Positions 18,705-27,148 of a stretch of DNA of 64,000 bases are shown here, one piece after another. The stretch comes from Limisphaera sp026417315. GTDB lineage: Bacteria > Verrucomicrobiota > Verrucomicrobiia > Limisphaerales > Limisphaeraceae. The first letter of the stretch is position 1. Each line of letters opens with the position of its first letter. The translations under genes and the position numbers were made by a program. A model generated the notes under the pieces. That model saw nothing but the letters and a program-made list of their open reading frames with translations. It ran no database searches and had not been told where the DNA came from. Location of the stretch: NCBI RefSeq assembly GCF_049537125.1, contig NZ_JBMVQY010000002.1, positions 248,001 through 312,000 on the forward strand, given 5' to 3'.

Positions 18705-19598
18705 CTAGAAATTGGGAACCCGCCGCCCACCGCGATATCGCATCCACCTCAGATCCGGATCATTGGCCGAGGTGGGAATGTTCAAGGTGCTGGTGTATCG
18801 CACCTGTGGGAACCGGGTCATGACGCCGCGCCACTTGTGGATCTCGGAATGCCCGTCGGCAAATGCAAACCCGGCCGCCATGTTGTGGTAGGTGGCCGGC
18901 AGGTCCACGAATTGGCTCGCATACGGATTGAAGAACCCGGCGTCGTTGATGCTGTCGGGGTGTTCATCCAGGTAAACCCACGTCTCGGCCGGACCCGGAT
19001 AGAGGAAGTCAGACATTTTCCGAATGTGGTTGTAAATACTGTCCCATGGGCCGGTTTCGGCGTTGCCGTCCCCAACCCCGATGTTCCCGGAGATGCTCCG
19101 GACCCGATAGGGCCAACCGCGCGCCCGTTGCACCGGGCTGGCATACTGGTCCGCGGGACAATGGAAAATCTCGTGTTTCTTGCCGATGTACGGTCCCAGC
19201 GCTGCATAGCGCTCGTCGGTGAGGAAGAGAATATTCGTGTTGTCCGGCTCCAATCCCCAGGTCAACCAGCCCACCACCCAGGGGCGATTGCGCGGATTGT
19301 TGGCAGCCGCGCCGCCCTGCGCCTCGCCACCATGGAAGCTCATGACCAGGCGGTCGTTGTTGTCCGCGGCGTACATCTGCCAGGCCACCATCAATTGCTT
19401 CGTGTTGTTCATGCAATAGATGCCCTGGGTTTTGGCCTTCGCCTTGGTCAGGGCCGGCAGCAGCATGCCCGCCAGAATCGCAATGATTGCAATTACCACC
19501 AGCAGTTCGATCAGCGTGAACCCTCGCGAAGTCACCGGACCCCGGCGAACCCGAAGCCTGGTCACGAGGCGAGTCGTGGTCGGAAGAGGCGTTTTCAT
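18705..19598 (-). CDS. Type II pseudopilin-like protein with N-terminal methylation motif
   Basis: A 297-residue prepilin-like protein. The class III leader ends at G before FTLIELLVVIAIIAILAGML, with Glu at +5, the site cut and methylated by prepilin peptidase; the hydrophobic helix packs into a pseudopilus or anchors the protein. Next come ALTKAKAKTQGIYCMNNTKQL and a globular part with MYAADNNDRLVMSF. The C-terminal GFAFADGHSEIHKWRG is the H-x-D/G type ending of the large verrucomicrobial and planctomycete family. Such genomes hold scores of these proteins outside secretion operons, and their job is unknown. It has its own promoter and terminator here. Confidence 0.9.
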   Translation of the reverse strand: MKTPLPTTTRLVTRLRVRRGPVTSRGFTLIELLVVIAIIAILAGMLLPALTKAKAKTQGIYCMNNTKQLMVAWQMYAADNNDRLVMSFHGGEAQGGAAANNPRNRPWVVGWLTWGLEPDNTNILFLTDERYAALGPYIGKKHEIFHCPADQYASPVQRARGWPYRVRSISGNIGVGDGNAETGPWDSIYNHIRKMSDFLYPGPAETWVYLDEHPDSINDAGFFNPYASQFVDLPATYHNMAAGFAFADGHSEIHKWRGVMTRFPQVRYTSTLNIPTSANDPDLRWMRYRGGRRVPNF

Positions 19599-20143
19599 GT
19601 TGGTTGACTCAAGGACCCGTTAAGGTTTCCGCCCAAATCTCTATGCTTTCGGGCCTTGATGTCAACACCAAGTTTTGTTCATGGCCGGGCGGCAGAGCAC
19701 CTTATTGGCCGCAAGCACAATCCGGGCCCCAAGGGCCAACGAATGGCCGCCCTCCGCCCCCTTCCGGCCGGACTTCCGAAGGTGCGGAATTCGGTGTGGC
19801 TCACCCCGTTCTTGGCGAGCGGGCATCGGGTTCGTGCCCTTTGAAGGGCGGCGGGTGTGGGGGACCGATTCTCCGGCGCATTGCCCCGGACTGACGGGTG
19901 GGATGCGCATTGGGCGCGGAGATCGGGCCGGTGCAATCCTTGGGCAGCGGGGGCGCATTTCAGTTTTTTGAGCCCCGTGTTCGTTTCCAACGAACTGCCC
20001 GATTCCCTTGACTTTGCAGCACCGAGGACACCTGAAACCCTGCCGAGTTTTCACGCACTGTCCAAAGCCTGAATTCCCCCATCACCCGGGGCGCCGCAGG
20101 ATCCGGGTTGTTTGCACTTGCCGGGCCCGCTTAGCTTGGGTTC
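19599..20143. other. Intergenic region between divergent genes
   Basis: A 545-base gap with the pseudopilin promoter at its left end. No gene or RNA was recognised in the remainder; a promoter for the SGNH/TPR gene was not found. Confidence 0.5.
19638..19665 (-). promoter_or_regulatory. Sigma-70-type promoter of the pseudopilin gene
   Basis: On the minus strand a perfect TTGACA (19660-19665) is followed after 16 bases by TAGAGA (19638-19643), a weak -10. The implied start site is about 32 bases before the ATG. Confidence 0.5.
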
Positions 20144-22447
20144 GTGGCACGACGAAGGCCTCAGAATTCCAAACTCCGCCCGCACGGCGTCGGCCGGACG
20201 CCTGCCGAACCAGCACCGGGACGGTCGCCGCCCGTGCTGATGCCCTTGGGCAAGAGGTGGCTCTTCCGCCTGACCGCCATGGTGGTTCTGCCCTTGGTCG
20301 TGGTGGCGGGGACTGAACTGGGACTTCGGTTGACCGGCGCCGGGTTCGATCCGCACTTCTTCCGACGGTATCAATCCGGGCCCCCGGAGACTTGGGTGGA
20401 AAACCCGGCCTTCGGGCGGAGGTACTTTCCGCGGGTGCTTGCTCGAGCTCCGCAGGCGCTACGGGTCACCCTGCCCAAGCCTGCCGGGACCATCCGCATT
20501 TTCATTCTCGGCGAATCGGCCGCTCTGGGGGACCCCCGGCCGCGGTATGGCGCCGGGCGATATCTCGAGGTTCTTTTGCAGGAACGCTTTCCCACCACCC
20601 GGTTCGAGGTCATCAACACGGCCATGACCGCCATCAACTCTCATGCCATCCGGGACATCGCCACGGAACTGGGCCGTTTCGAGGGGGACCTCTGGATTGT
20701 GTACATGGGCAACAACGAGATGGTCGGTCCCTTTGGCGCAGCCACGGTCTTCGGTCCCAAGGCCCCGCCTCGTTGGTTGGTGCGAATGACCCTCGGCCTG
20801 CAACGACTCCGCCTGGCGCAAGTGCTCAAGGATTGGGCCGATGCCGCCCGACAACGGCCGGGCCGGCCGCTCGTCTGGGAGGGGATGGCGATGTTCCTGG
20901 ACAACGTGCTGGCTGCGGACGAGCCGCGCCGGGAACGGGTGCGACGGAGTTTTGCCGCGAACCTGGAAGACATCTTGCAAGCGGCCGATCGCGCCGGTGC
21001 GCAGGTGGTGTTGAGCACCGTGGCAGTAAACCTGAAAGATTGCCCACCGTTCCATGCGAGCGCACCCGCATTCGCAGATCCGGCGCAGCAACAAAAGTTT
21101 GCCGCGCTGATGGAGCAGGGGACGGCTGCCCTCCAACAAGGTCGTTGGGCGGAAGCGAACGACCGGTTTCGCGAAGCCCTGCAACTGGCTCCCCAGGCGG
21201 CCGGGGTGCACTACGGCCTGGCCCGGGCGCTGCTGGCGATGGGCCAGGTGGAGCAGGCACGGATTCATTTTCAGAAAGCCTGTGACCTGGACGGACTGCC
21301 GTTCCGGACGGATGGCCCCATGAATGCCTTGATTCGCGCCGCCGCACAACGCCGGCCAAGCCATGTCGTCTTGTGCGACGCGGCCGAAGCATTGGCCCGG
21401 CTCAGCCCGGACGGTGTGCCCGGAAGGGAGTTTTTTTACGAACATGTGCACCTGAATTTTGACGGGAATTATCAGCTTGCGCGTCTGTGGGCAGAGACCC
21501 TCCTGCCCCTGCTGCCCGGGTCCGTGCGTGCTTCCGCCGCGGCCGACTGGCCCACGCAGGAACGTTGCGAACAGTTGTTGGGCCTGACGGACTGGAACCG
21601 CCGTTCCGTGGTGGCGGAAATGATCGACCGCATCCAGCGCCCGCCCTTCGACCGTCAATGGGATCAGCTCGCGCAGCTGGCGGACTTGCGGCAGGCGCTG
21701 GCAACGATCGAGGCGCGCCTGGCCACCACGCCTCCGGAACAGGCCCGCCAGGTGTACGAGGCGGCCTTGAAACGCCGGCCCGACGATCCTGCCTTGCATG
21801 AAAACTACGCCGAGTTCCTCGAGGCCATCGGGGACGGTGCCGCAGCCGTGGCGCATCGCCAGCGAGTCTGCCAGCTTCTGCCTCATCACTACTTCAGTCA
21901 CTATTGCCTCGGGACCTTGCTGAAAGAGCAACGCCGCCTCCCCGAGGCACAGCGGGCCCTGGAAACCGCGGCGCAATTGCACCCCGACGTGGCCGACGTC
22001 CACGTGGAATTGGGAGCCGTGCTGGCCGCTCAAAAAGAGTGGGAGCCGGCCCGACGAGCGTTGGAACGTGCGCGTCGGCTCGACCCCACGGATGCGCGCG
22101 CGGCCCTGTTTCTGGGGGCGGTTCTGGCGCAACTGGGACGTCCTGCCGACGCCATGGCGGCCCTCCGGGAGGCGGTGCGGCTCAACCCCGATCTGGTCGA
22201 TGCCCGGGAGCGGCTGGCCGAACAACTGGCTCAAACCGGCCAGTGGCGTGCGGCGGCCGAGCAGCTTCAGGAAGTCGTGCGAAGGGCCCCCGATCGTTGG
22301 CGGGCCCGCTTGAACCTGGCGATTGCCTGGAGCCAGTTGGGCAATCTCCCGGGCGCTCTGGAGCAAGTAGATACGGTGTTGGCGCAGGACCCCAAAAACG
22401 GGCTGGCGTTGGAACTGAAAGCGCGGTTGACAAACCGGAGTCCGTGA
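20144..22447 (+). CDS. Membrane-anchored SGNH-hydrolase-like protein with C-terminal TPR repeats (paralogue 2)
   Basis: A 767-residue sister of the gene at 8626 with the same order of parts. After an Arg-rich leader and a signal anchor (about residues 37-60) come SGNH block I FILGESAALGDPRP, the shared TAMTAINSHA, block III YMGNNEMVGPFGA, the shared VAVNLKDCPPF, a TPR pair near residues 325-390, and block V FYEHVHLNFDGN. TPR-like repeats follow from about residue 530 to the end (QARQVYEAALKRRP, LETAAQLHPDVADVH). Ser of GES, Asn of GNNE and His of EHVH are the expected active-site residues. GTG 20144 is kept as start; ATG 20240 begins the part conserved between sisters. Substrate unknown. Confidence 0.78.
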   Translation: MARRRPQNSKLRPHGVGRTPAEPAPGRSPPVLMPLGKRWLFRLTAMVVLPLVVVAGTELGLRLTGAGFDPHFFRRYQSGPPETWVENPAFGRRYFPRVLARAPQALRVTLPKPAGTIRIFILGESAALGDPRPRYGAGRYLEVLLQERFPTTRFEVINTAMTAINSHAIRDIATELGRFEGDLWIVYMGNNEMVGPFGAATVFGPKAPPRWLVRMTLGLQRLRLAQVLKDWADAARQRPGRPLVWEGMAMFLDNVLAADEPRRERVRRSFAANLEDILQAADRAGAQVVLSTVAVNLKDCPPFHASAPAFADPAQQQKFAALMEQGTAALQQGRWAEANDRFREALQLAPQAAGVHYGLARALLAMGQVEQARIHFQKACDLDGLPFRTDGPMNALIRAAAQRRPSHVVLCDAAEALARLSPDGVPGREFFYEHVHLNFDGNYQLARLWAETLLPLLPGSVRASAAADWPTQERCEQLLGLTDWNRRSVVAEMIDRIQRPPFDRQWDQLAQLADLRQALATIEARLATTPPEQARQVYEAALKRRPDDPALHENYAEFLEAIGDGAAAVAHRQRVCQLLPHHYFSHYCLGTLLKEQRRLPEAQRALETAAQLHPDVADVHVELGAVLAAQKEWEPARRALERARRLDPTDARAALFLGAVLAQLGRPADAMAALREAVRLNPDLVDARERLAEQLAQTGQWRAAAEQLQEVVRRAPDRWRARLNLAIAWSQLGNLPGALEQVDTVLAQDPKNGLALELKARLTNRSP

Positions 22448-23174
22448 CCCTCCGCAAAGGCGACACGCACAGAGCTGAACTTGCCGCCAGACGCGCACGA
22501 AGGCCCGTGCGCGCTCCAGCCACGGGAACGCGGACCGAACCAAGGCAACCCCGTCGGGGCAAAAAACACACAGGGCGCCCGACGACAAACCCCCATCGGA
22601 CGCCCTGTGGTTGGTTGAGGACCAAATCCATCCCGGGTCACGGGCTGCCTTCGATCTGCGCCGCCCCGCGGCCCTGCGCTTCGGCGTTGCCGGCCCTCAT
22701 ACCTGCTGACCCCCTACGCGGGCGCAGCCGGATTGGCAACTCCTGATAAGGCCGCATCGCCAGCCCGCCTTGCTAGATAGCATCGACTCTTGGCTGCCTT
22801 GCCGATTTGGGTGGACGGAAGCGGGCCACAGGTCCGGCCGTGGGTCGGCAATTTGGAACGCCGTGCGCCGGTCGGCTGCTCGACGGGGAGCTGGACCCGC
22901 CAGTTGCCCCGCGGCCGGGTTTGGCCCGACCCCCGGGACCAGTCGAACTCTTCGGACCATGCCTGGCCTTGCCATTGTGCCGTTGACGGGCCCAGTTCCA
23001 ACGAGACCTCAGGAATCCGGCAACACGACAAGAGCCCACGGTGGGCCGCGGAGTGTTGGTGACGGGGCCTGCCCACCCGCTTCGCCGGCCCACACGGGTC
23101 GACGGTTCCGGAGCACCGTCGCTGCGGCACCGGTCAGGCTTGCCTTTGCCCGGGCCTTCCGTCATTACGTGGGC
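22448..23174. other. Intergenic region with one hairpin
   Basis: A 727-base gap between two plus-strand genes. Apart from the hairpin at 22569-22609 nothing was recognised. The frame of the downstream oxidoreductase stays open back to 22770 but shows no family similarity before its Tat signal. Confidence 0.5.
22561..22609. terminator. Hairpin with adjacent A-run (possible terminator)
   Basis: CACAGGGCG (22569-22577) pairs with CGCCCTGTG (22601-22609) and, past one mismatch, CCGA with TCGG. Six A precede it (22561-22566), so on the minus strand it would be a stem followed by six T. It lies 120 bases after the SGNH/TPR stop, on whose strand the T-run is missing. Confidence 0.5.
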
Positions 23175-24527
23175 ATGAACCGCCGCCAATTCCTGAAACT
23201 CGGTGCGACCGCGCTGGCTGCGGCCACTGCGGTCCGATACGTCCCCACGACCTTCGCCGCGCAAAAGCCACGTCGGGTTGGCTTGATCGGAACCGGTTGG
23301 TACGGCAAATCGGCCCTGTTTCGGCTGCTTCAAGTGGAGCCGGTCGAAGTGGTCTCGCTGTGCGATCCCGATTCGCGCATGCTGAACGAGGCCGCCGACA
23401 TGGTGGCCGAACGGCAGCCCTCCAAGAAACGGCCCCGGCTGTACAAGGACTTTCGCGAGATGTTGCGGGAACGGGACCTGGACATCGTCATGGTCTCCAC
23501 CCCGGACCACTGGCATTGCCTGCCCATGATCGAAGCCTGCCGCGCCGGAGCGGACGTGTGGGTCGAAAAGCCCATCGGGGTGGATGTCGTCGAATGCCAG
23601 TCCATGGTGGCGGCGGCGCGGAAGTACAACCGGGTGGTTCAGGTCAACACCCAGCGGCGCAGCACACCGCACTTGGTGGAGGCCCGCGACCGGTTCATCC
23701 GCGAGGGCCGGCTCGGCCGGATCGGCCTGGTCGAAGTGTACTGTTACTACCACATGCGCACCCGCGAGAATCCGCCCGACACCGCACCGCCGGAACATCT
23801 GGATTGGGAGTGGTGGACGGGGCCGGCGCCGATGCGCCCGTTCAATCGGCTGATCCATCCGCGCGGCTGGCGCAACTTCATGGAGTACGGCAACGGCATC
23901 GTGGGCGACATGTGCATTCACATGTTCGACATGGTGCGCTGGATGCTGGACCTGGGATGGCCCAAACGAATCAGTTCCAGCGGCGGAATTCTGGTGGACA
24001 AACAGAGCAAGGCCAACATCACCGACACCCAGACGGCCACGTTCGACTACGGCGATCTGGTGGTGGTCTGGACCCATCGCACCTACGGACACGCGCCCGA
24101 TCCGCAGTATCCCTGGGGCGCCACGTTCTATGGCGACCGCGGCACGCTCAAGGCCAGCATCATGAGCTACGATTTCATCCCGCAGGGCGGTGGGGAACCG
24201 GTGCACAAGGACGTCACGTACGAACTGGAGCAGTATCCGGAAGACAAGACGGAGCGCGATCTTGAACGGCACGTGGCCCCTGCGCTCCGACGACACTGGC
24301 GAAACTTTTTGGAGGCCGTGGATCAACGCAGCCGGCCCGTGGCCGACATCGAACAGGGCGCCATTTCCAGCGCCTGCTGTATCTTGGCCAATCTGTCCAT
24401 GCAGCTGGGCCGGTCCCTGACGTGGGACCCGCAGAACTGGCGCGTGGTGGGCGATGACGAGGCCAATCGGCTCTTGCGCCGGCCCTACCGGGCCCCCTGG
24501 AGCCATCCGGAACCGGACAAGGTTTGA
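23175..24527 (+). CDS. Tat-exported Gfo/Idh/MocA family oxidoreductase
   Basis: A 450-residue protein with a twin-arginine signal at the start (MNRRQFLKLGATALAAATAV), so it is predicted to be exported with its cofactor bound. The Rossmann part has VGLIGTGWYGKSALFRL and the family core WVEKPIGVDVVECQ with the catalytic Lys; STPDHWHCLPMIEA is typical of the exported subgroup common in Verrucomicrobiota and Planctomycetota. The C-terminal half has WEWWTGPAPMRPFN and NGIVGDMCIHMFDMVRW with His residues near the active site. Members act on sugars using NAD(P); substrate unknown. The ATG at 23175 is fixed by the signal peptide. Confidence 0.9.
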   Translation: MNRRQFLKLGATALAAATAVRYVPTTFAAQKPRRVGLIGTGWYGKSALFRLLQVEPVEVVSLCDPDSRMLNEAADMVAERQPSKKRPRLYKDFREMLRERDLDIVMVSTPDHWHCLPMIEACRAGADVWVEKPIGVDVVECQSMVAAARKYNRVVQVNTQRRSTPHLVEARDRFIREGRLGRIGLVEVYCYYHMRTRENPPDTAPPEHLDWEWWTGPAPMRPFNRLIHPRGWRNFMEYGNGIVGDMCIHMFDMVRWMLDLGWPKRISSSGGILVDKQSKANITDTQTATFDYGDLVVVWTHRTYGHAPDPQYPWGATFYGDRGTLKASIMSYDFIPQGGGEPVHKDVTYELEQYPEDKTERDLERHVAPALRRHWRNFLEAVDQRSRPVADIEQGAISSACCILANLSMQLGRSLTWDPQNWRVVGDDEANRLLRRPYRAPWSHPEPDKV

Positions 24528-24579
24528 TTCCGGGCGGTCTCTTCGCGTGGAGTGCAGGGTGCGTGAGCTTCAAGTGAGT

Positions 24580-24612
24580 CGGCCCCGGCGGGATCGGAAC
24601 CCGCCGGGGCCG
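24580..24612. terminator. Hairpin between converging genes
   Basis: A perfect 13-base-pair stem (CGGCCCCGGCGGG, 24580-24592, with its complement at 24600-24612) has a seven-base loop. It sits 52 bases after the oxidoreductase stop and 20 bases past the glutaredoxin stop. No T-run flanks it, yet its place and strength fit a shared terminator. Confidence 0.6.
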
Positions 24613-24632
24613 GCGCAGCGCGCGAAGGATCC

Positions 24633-24869
24633 CTATTTGAGATCGTTCAGGGAGGCGCCGAAGTTGATGTGGTACACCTGGCCGTTGAGCACCAGGGCGG
24701 GCACGGATTTGACGCCAATCCGCTCCGCCTCGGCCACCCGCTGCTTGTCACGACCCAGGTGGACCACCTCCAACTCGTACCGCGCCGGATCCAGCGCGCG
24801 CGCCACGTTTTCCTCGGCTGCCACACAGACCGGGCAGCCCGCATGATAGAAGACGGCTTTCGTTTTCAT
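24633..24869 (-). CDS. Glutaredoxin-like thiol protein
   Basis: A 78-residue thioredoxin-fold protein, the length of a small glutaredoxin. The redox site is GCPVC with Cys12 and Cys15 after strand one (MKTKAVFYHAG), and the cis-proline loop is VKSVPALVLNG. It should reduce disulfides or carry electrons in the cytoplasm. The ATG at 24869 is chosen because AAGGAG lies seven bases upstream and the fold begins there; the frame is open farther up but overlaps the divergent regulator. It is transcribed away from the HxlR gene, with a palindrome between them, which suggests control by that regulator. Confidence 0.87.
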   Translation of the reverse strand: MKTKAVFYHAGCPVCVAAEENVARALDPARYELEVVHLGRDKQRVAEAERIGVKSVPALVLNGQVYHINFGASLNDLK

Positions 24870-24969
24870 CGCCTTTCTCCTTGCTTCCGGGTTTTCGGTT
24901 CCGAGGTCGGATCGACCTCTGCGCCTGCACATTGGGGGTGTCTCGAGGGCGGCGCCAGAGGGCACATTT

Positions 24970-24985
24970 TGGTAACCGATTACCA
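24970..24985. promoter_or_regulatory. Operator-like palindrome between glutaredoxin and HxlR genes
   Basis: TGGTAA-CCGA-TTACCA is a perfect 6-base-pair inverted repeat with a four-base spacer, in the only AT-rich patch of the divergent region. A second GGTGACC half-site-like motif follows at 24989-24995. Regulators of the HxlR type bind palindromes of this size, so it is the likely operator; binding is inferred. Confidence 0.5.
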
Positions 24986-24996
24986 TTTGGTGACCC

Positions 24997-25025
24997 TTGG
25001 CCGGATCGGGCTTCGGAGTTAGAAT
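24997..25025 (+). promoter_or_regulatory. Promoter of the HxlR gene
   Basis: TTGGCC (24997-25002) and TAGAAT (25020-25025) are 17 bases apart; the -10 box matches consensus at five of six bases. Transcription would begin near 25032, right at the start codons, so the message may be leaderless. Confidence 0.5.
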
Positions 25026-25029
25026 AAAC

Positions 25030-25458
25030 ATGATGAAGCCCGGTTATCTCTCGTTGAAGGAGCGTACCGCGTACCGTCGATTGGAAGACGTCGTCGGCTG
25101 CAAGTGGTCCGCCGCCGTTCTGGCTGCCATCGCGCGCGGCGTCACCCGGCCGGGGCAACTCGAGCGGTTCATCCCCGGTATTTCCACCAAGGTTCTGAAC
25201 GAGCGGTTGCGCAAGCTCCTCGACTACGGCCTGATCACACGCACAGAAAAACCGGGACGCGTGCTGGAGGTTCACTATCAGTTGACGCCGACCGGACAGA
25301 AACTCAGTGCCATCCTGGATCAGCTTCGCGAGCTGGACGAGGAGCATGCCCGACAGGTCGAAGCGGCCCGGGAAGGGGCCGCAACGGATGCGCCCACTCT
25401 CCCCGGTCCCGGAGCTTCCCCGACTCTGGCTCGCCCCCGAAAACGTCCACGATCTTGA
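25030..25458 (+). CDS. HxlR-family winged-helix transcriptional regulator
   Basis: A 142-residue MarR-like regulator of the HxlR family. The winged helix spans about residues 15-105: CKWSAAVLAAIARGVTRPGQL, then the recognition helix GISTKVLNERLRKLLDYGLI and the wing EVHYQLTPTGQKL. A Cys at position 24 near the first DNA-binding helix is the only Cys; HxlR proteins such as HypR and YodB sense thiol stress by a single N-terminal Cys, so redox sensing is plausible. The C-terminus is a Pro/Ala/Arg tail. It is divergent from a glutaredoxin gene. ATG 25030 has GGAG 11 bases upstream; ATG 25033 fits a leaderless start. Confidence 0.88.
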   Translation: MMKPGYLSLKERTAYRRLEDVVGCKWSAAVLAAIARGVTRPGQLERFIPGISTKVLNERLRKLLDYGLITRTEKPGRVLEVHYQLTPTGQKLSAILDQLRELDEEHARQVEAAREGAATDAPTLPGPGASPTLARPRKRPRS

Positions 25459-25744
25459 AGTTCAGCCTTGGGACGGACCGACGCATGCCGGCTGACCCGG
25501 CTTGCTCAGAGGACTCAAGCCCACGAGGATGACCCAGGGAGCGCAACTCGCAGGCTCTGCCGTGCGGGCCTCTTCGAACCGCTTCCAGCGTTCTTCATTT
25601 TCCAACCCCGGCCAATTCGGGCAGGGCAGGGGAGCTGCCCGTGAGACGGAAGGGGCGGCGGTTCTGTGGTGAAGACGGTGGCCGCAGCGACCGAACCGGG
25701 CCCGAGCACGGTCGACTTGCGATGCCATCCAACCCGCCATGCGC

Positions 25745-26296
25745 CTACGTCTGACGGCCCGGGCCCAGCCGCTGCAGCAATGCCGTGGTGGATCGTCCGG
25801 GGACAAGCGGTAGGACGACGATTTGTCCCCCGAGGGCCTCTACGATGCGGCGTTCCTCCGGGTTCAAGCTCTCCAGTGTATAATCCCCACCCTTGACGTA
25901 GATGTCGGGCTCGGCCCTCTGGAGGAACCGACAGGCATCCACTTCCTCGAAGATGCAAACCCCGGTCACGGACTCCAGGGCCGCCAGCACTGCCGCGCGA
26001 TCCCCCTCCGGGTTCACCGGGCGGCCCTCTCCTTTCAAAGCCCGCACACTGGCGTCGCTGTTCAACCCCACCAACAGGGCATCGCCCAATTGCCGGGCCG
26101 CCTCCAGATAGGTCACGTGGCCCAGGTGCAGGATGTCGAAACAACCGTTGGTGACGACCAGACGACGACCCGCCCTCCGGAGGGCCTGACGCCAGGCGGG
26201 CAAGTCGTCCCATGCGATGATCTTGTCTCGGTACCCCACGGAGCAGAGGGTGACTGCAGGACCCGGCATCGGGCAACCGGATTCCATCGGTTCCAT
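25745..26296 (-). CDS. rfaE2: D-glycero-beta-D-manno-heptose 1-phosphate adenylyltransferase
   Basis: A 183-residue nucleotidyltransferase matching the C-terminal domain of bifunctional HldE. It adenylates heptose 1-phosphate to make ADP-heptose for the LPS inner core. The cytidylyltransferase-fold motifs are TNGCFDILHLGHVTYLEAAR with the HxGH site, VGLNSDASVRALKG, and the C-terminal YVKGGDY and LPLVPGRSTTALLQR, the family's GxST loop. The stand-alone form (RfaE2) without kinase domain is seen here. Start is uncertain: ATG 26296 is used, ATG 26287 and 26269 are in frame and the conserved part begins at about residue 25. It is divergent from the flagellar cluster. Confidence 0.88.
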   Translation of the reverse strand: MEPMESGCPMPGPAVTLCSVGYRDKIIAWDDLPAWRQALRRAGRRLVVTNGCFDILHLGHVTYLEAARQLGDALLVGLNSDASVRALKGEGRPVNPEGDRAAVLAALESVTGVCIFEEVDACRFLQRAEPDIYVKGGDYTLESLNPEERRIVEALGGQIVVLPLVPGRSTTALLQRLGPGRQT

Positions 26297-26760
26297 CCGC
26301 TGCGCAATGCCCTGCCTTCGGGCCCGACGAGCCGGAGGCTTCCAGAGCAACGACACCACTTCCACCGCGGGCGGGACCCGGTCCAGAAAGCGAAGGCACC
26401 CCGCGTTCCTTTGGCCTTGCCGGGCTTCGGACCCGGACCATGGTCGGTGATGATGGCCGCCGGTTCGCGTGCGCGCTCCGGCCAGAGCGTCCGACGCATC
26501 ACAATTGGATTCCCGCCCGGCCCCCGTGGTGGCAAGCGCTCTTGGGAGCCCAAAGCATCTGCGTGGTCCCATCTCCTCATCCCGGGTGACCGTCTCTGCG
26601 GCAGATGCTCCGCAAGCGGACAAGGATTGCCCGGTCAGGGGCTTGTCCCACGGAAACTCTTGCCGGTTCAACCCTCCGCGCCCTGCGGAAGAGGGCCTCA
26701 GGCGGCACTTTTGCCCGGCTGGCATCGCCTTTGCTCTGCACCGGCACTCGGAATGGTGCC
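26297..26760. promoter_or_regulatory. Divergent region between rfaE2 and flgB
   Basis: A 464-base gap carrying the sigma-54 promoter of the flagellar cluster near its right end. No gene was recognised. Binding sites for the activator that sigma-54 needs should lie upstream but cannot be named from sequence. Confidence 0.45.
26720..26735 (+). promoter_or_regulatory. Sigma-54 (RpoN) promoter of the flagellar cluster
   Basis: TGGCATCGCCTTTGCT matches the -24/-12 consensus at TGGCA and TTGC plus the final T, with GG (26721-26722) and GC (26733-26734) ten bases apart. The implied start is about 15 bases before the flgB ATG. RpoN control of hook-basal-body genes is known from several phyla; here it is inferred from the match and position. 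Confidence 0.65.
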
Positions 26761-27144
26761 ATGATCGACGCGCTCTTCAATTCGACCAACTACGTGGCGG
26801 CCAAGAGACTGCTGGACGCCACGGTGGTTCGTCACGAGGCCATTGCCGCCAACCTGGCCAACTTGGAAACGCCGGGTTACCAGCGCGTGGACCTGTCCCG
26901 GTCTTTTCAAGAAGAGCTGCGTCGGGCTATCGCGTCCAAAAACACGTCTCAGATTGCTGCACTGAAACCGGCGTTGGCGCCGGATCCCACGGCCCTGCCC
27001 AACAGCCGGGACGGCAACACGGTCAACTTGGAGCAGGAGTTGCTGGAACTGAATCAAAACGCCCTGGTCCACGCCTTTCAGACCCAGTTGATCACCAGCC
27101 GGTTGCTCCGCCTCAAACTGGCCATCACTGGTCGCCCTGTCTGA
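26761..27144 (+). CDS. flgB: Flagellar basal-body rod protein FlgB
   Basis: A 127-residue proximal rod protein, close to the usual length. The N-terminal heptad helix has the rod/hook signature IAANLANLETPGYQRVDLSRSF, and the C-terminus returns with NLEQELLELNQNALVHAFQTQL, the paired helices that form the rod. It is exported by the flagellar type III system into the periplasm. ATG 26761 is chosen because the conserved protein begins there; the open frame upstream overlaps the promoter. It is the first gene of the cluster and flgC follows after four bases. Confidence 0.92.
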   Translation: MIDALFNSTNYVAAKRLLDATVVRHEAIAANLANLETPGYQRVDLSRSFQEELRRAIASKNTSQIAALKPALAPDPTALPNSRDGNTVNLEQELLELNQNALVHAFQTQLITSRLLRLKLAITGRPV

Positions 27145-27148
27145 TGCC

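Noticed and set aside
22448..23174. Structured RNA (RNase P, tmRNA or SRP RNA) in the long gap
   Set aside because: None of the conserved core sequences of these RNAs was seen; only one hairpin.
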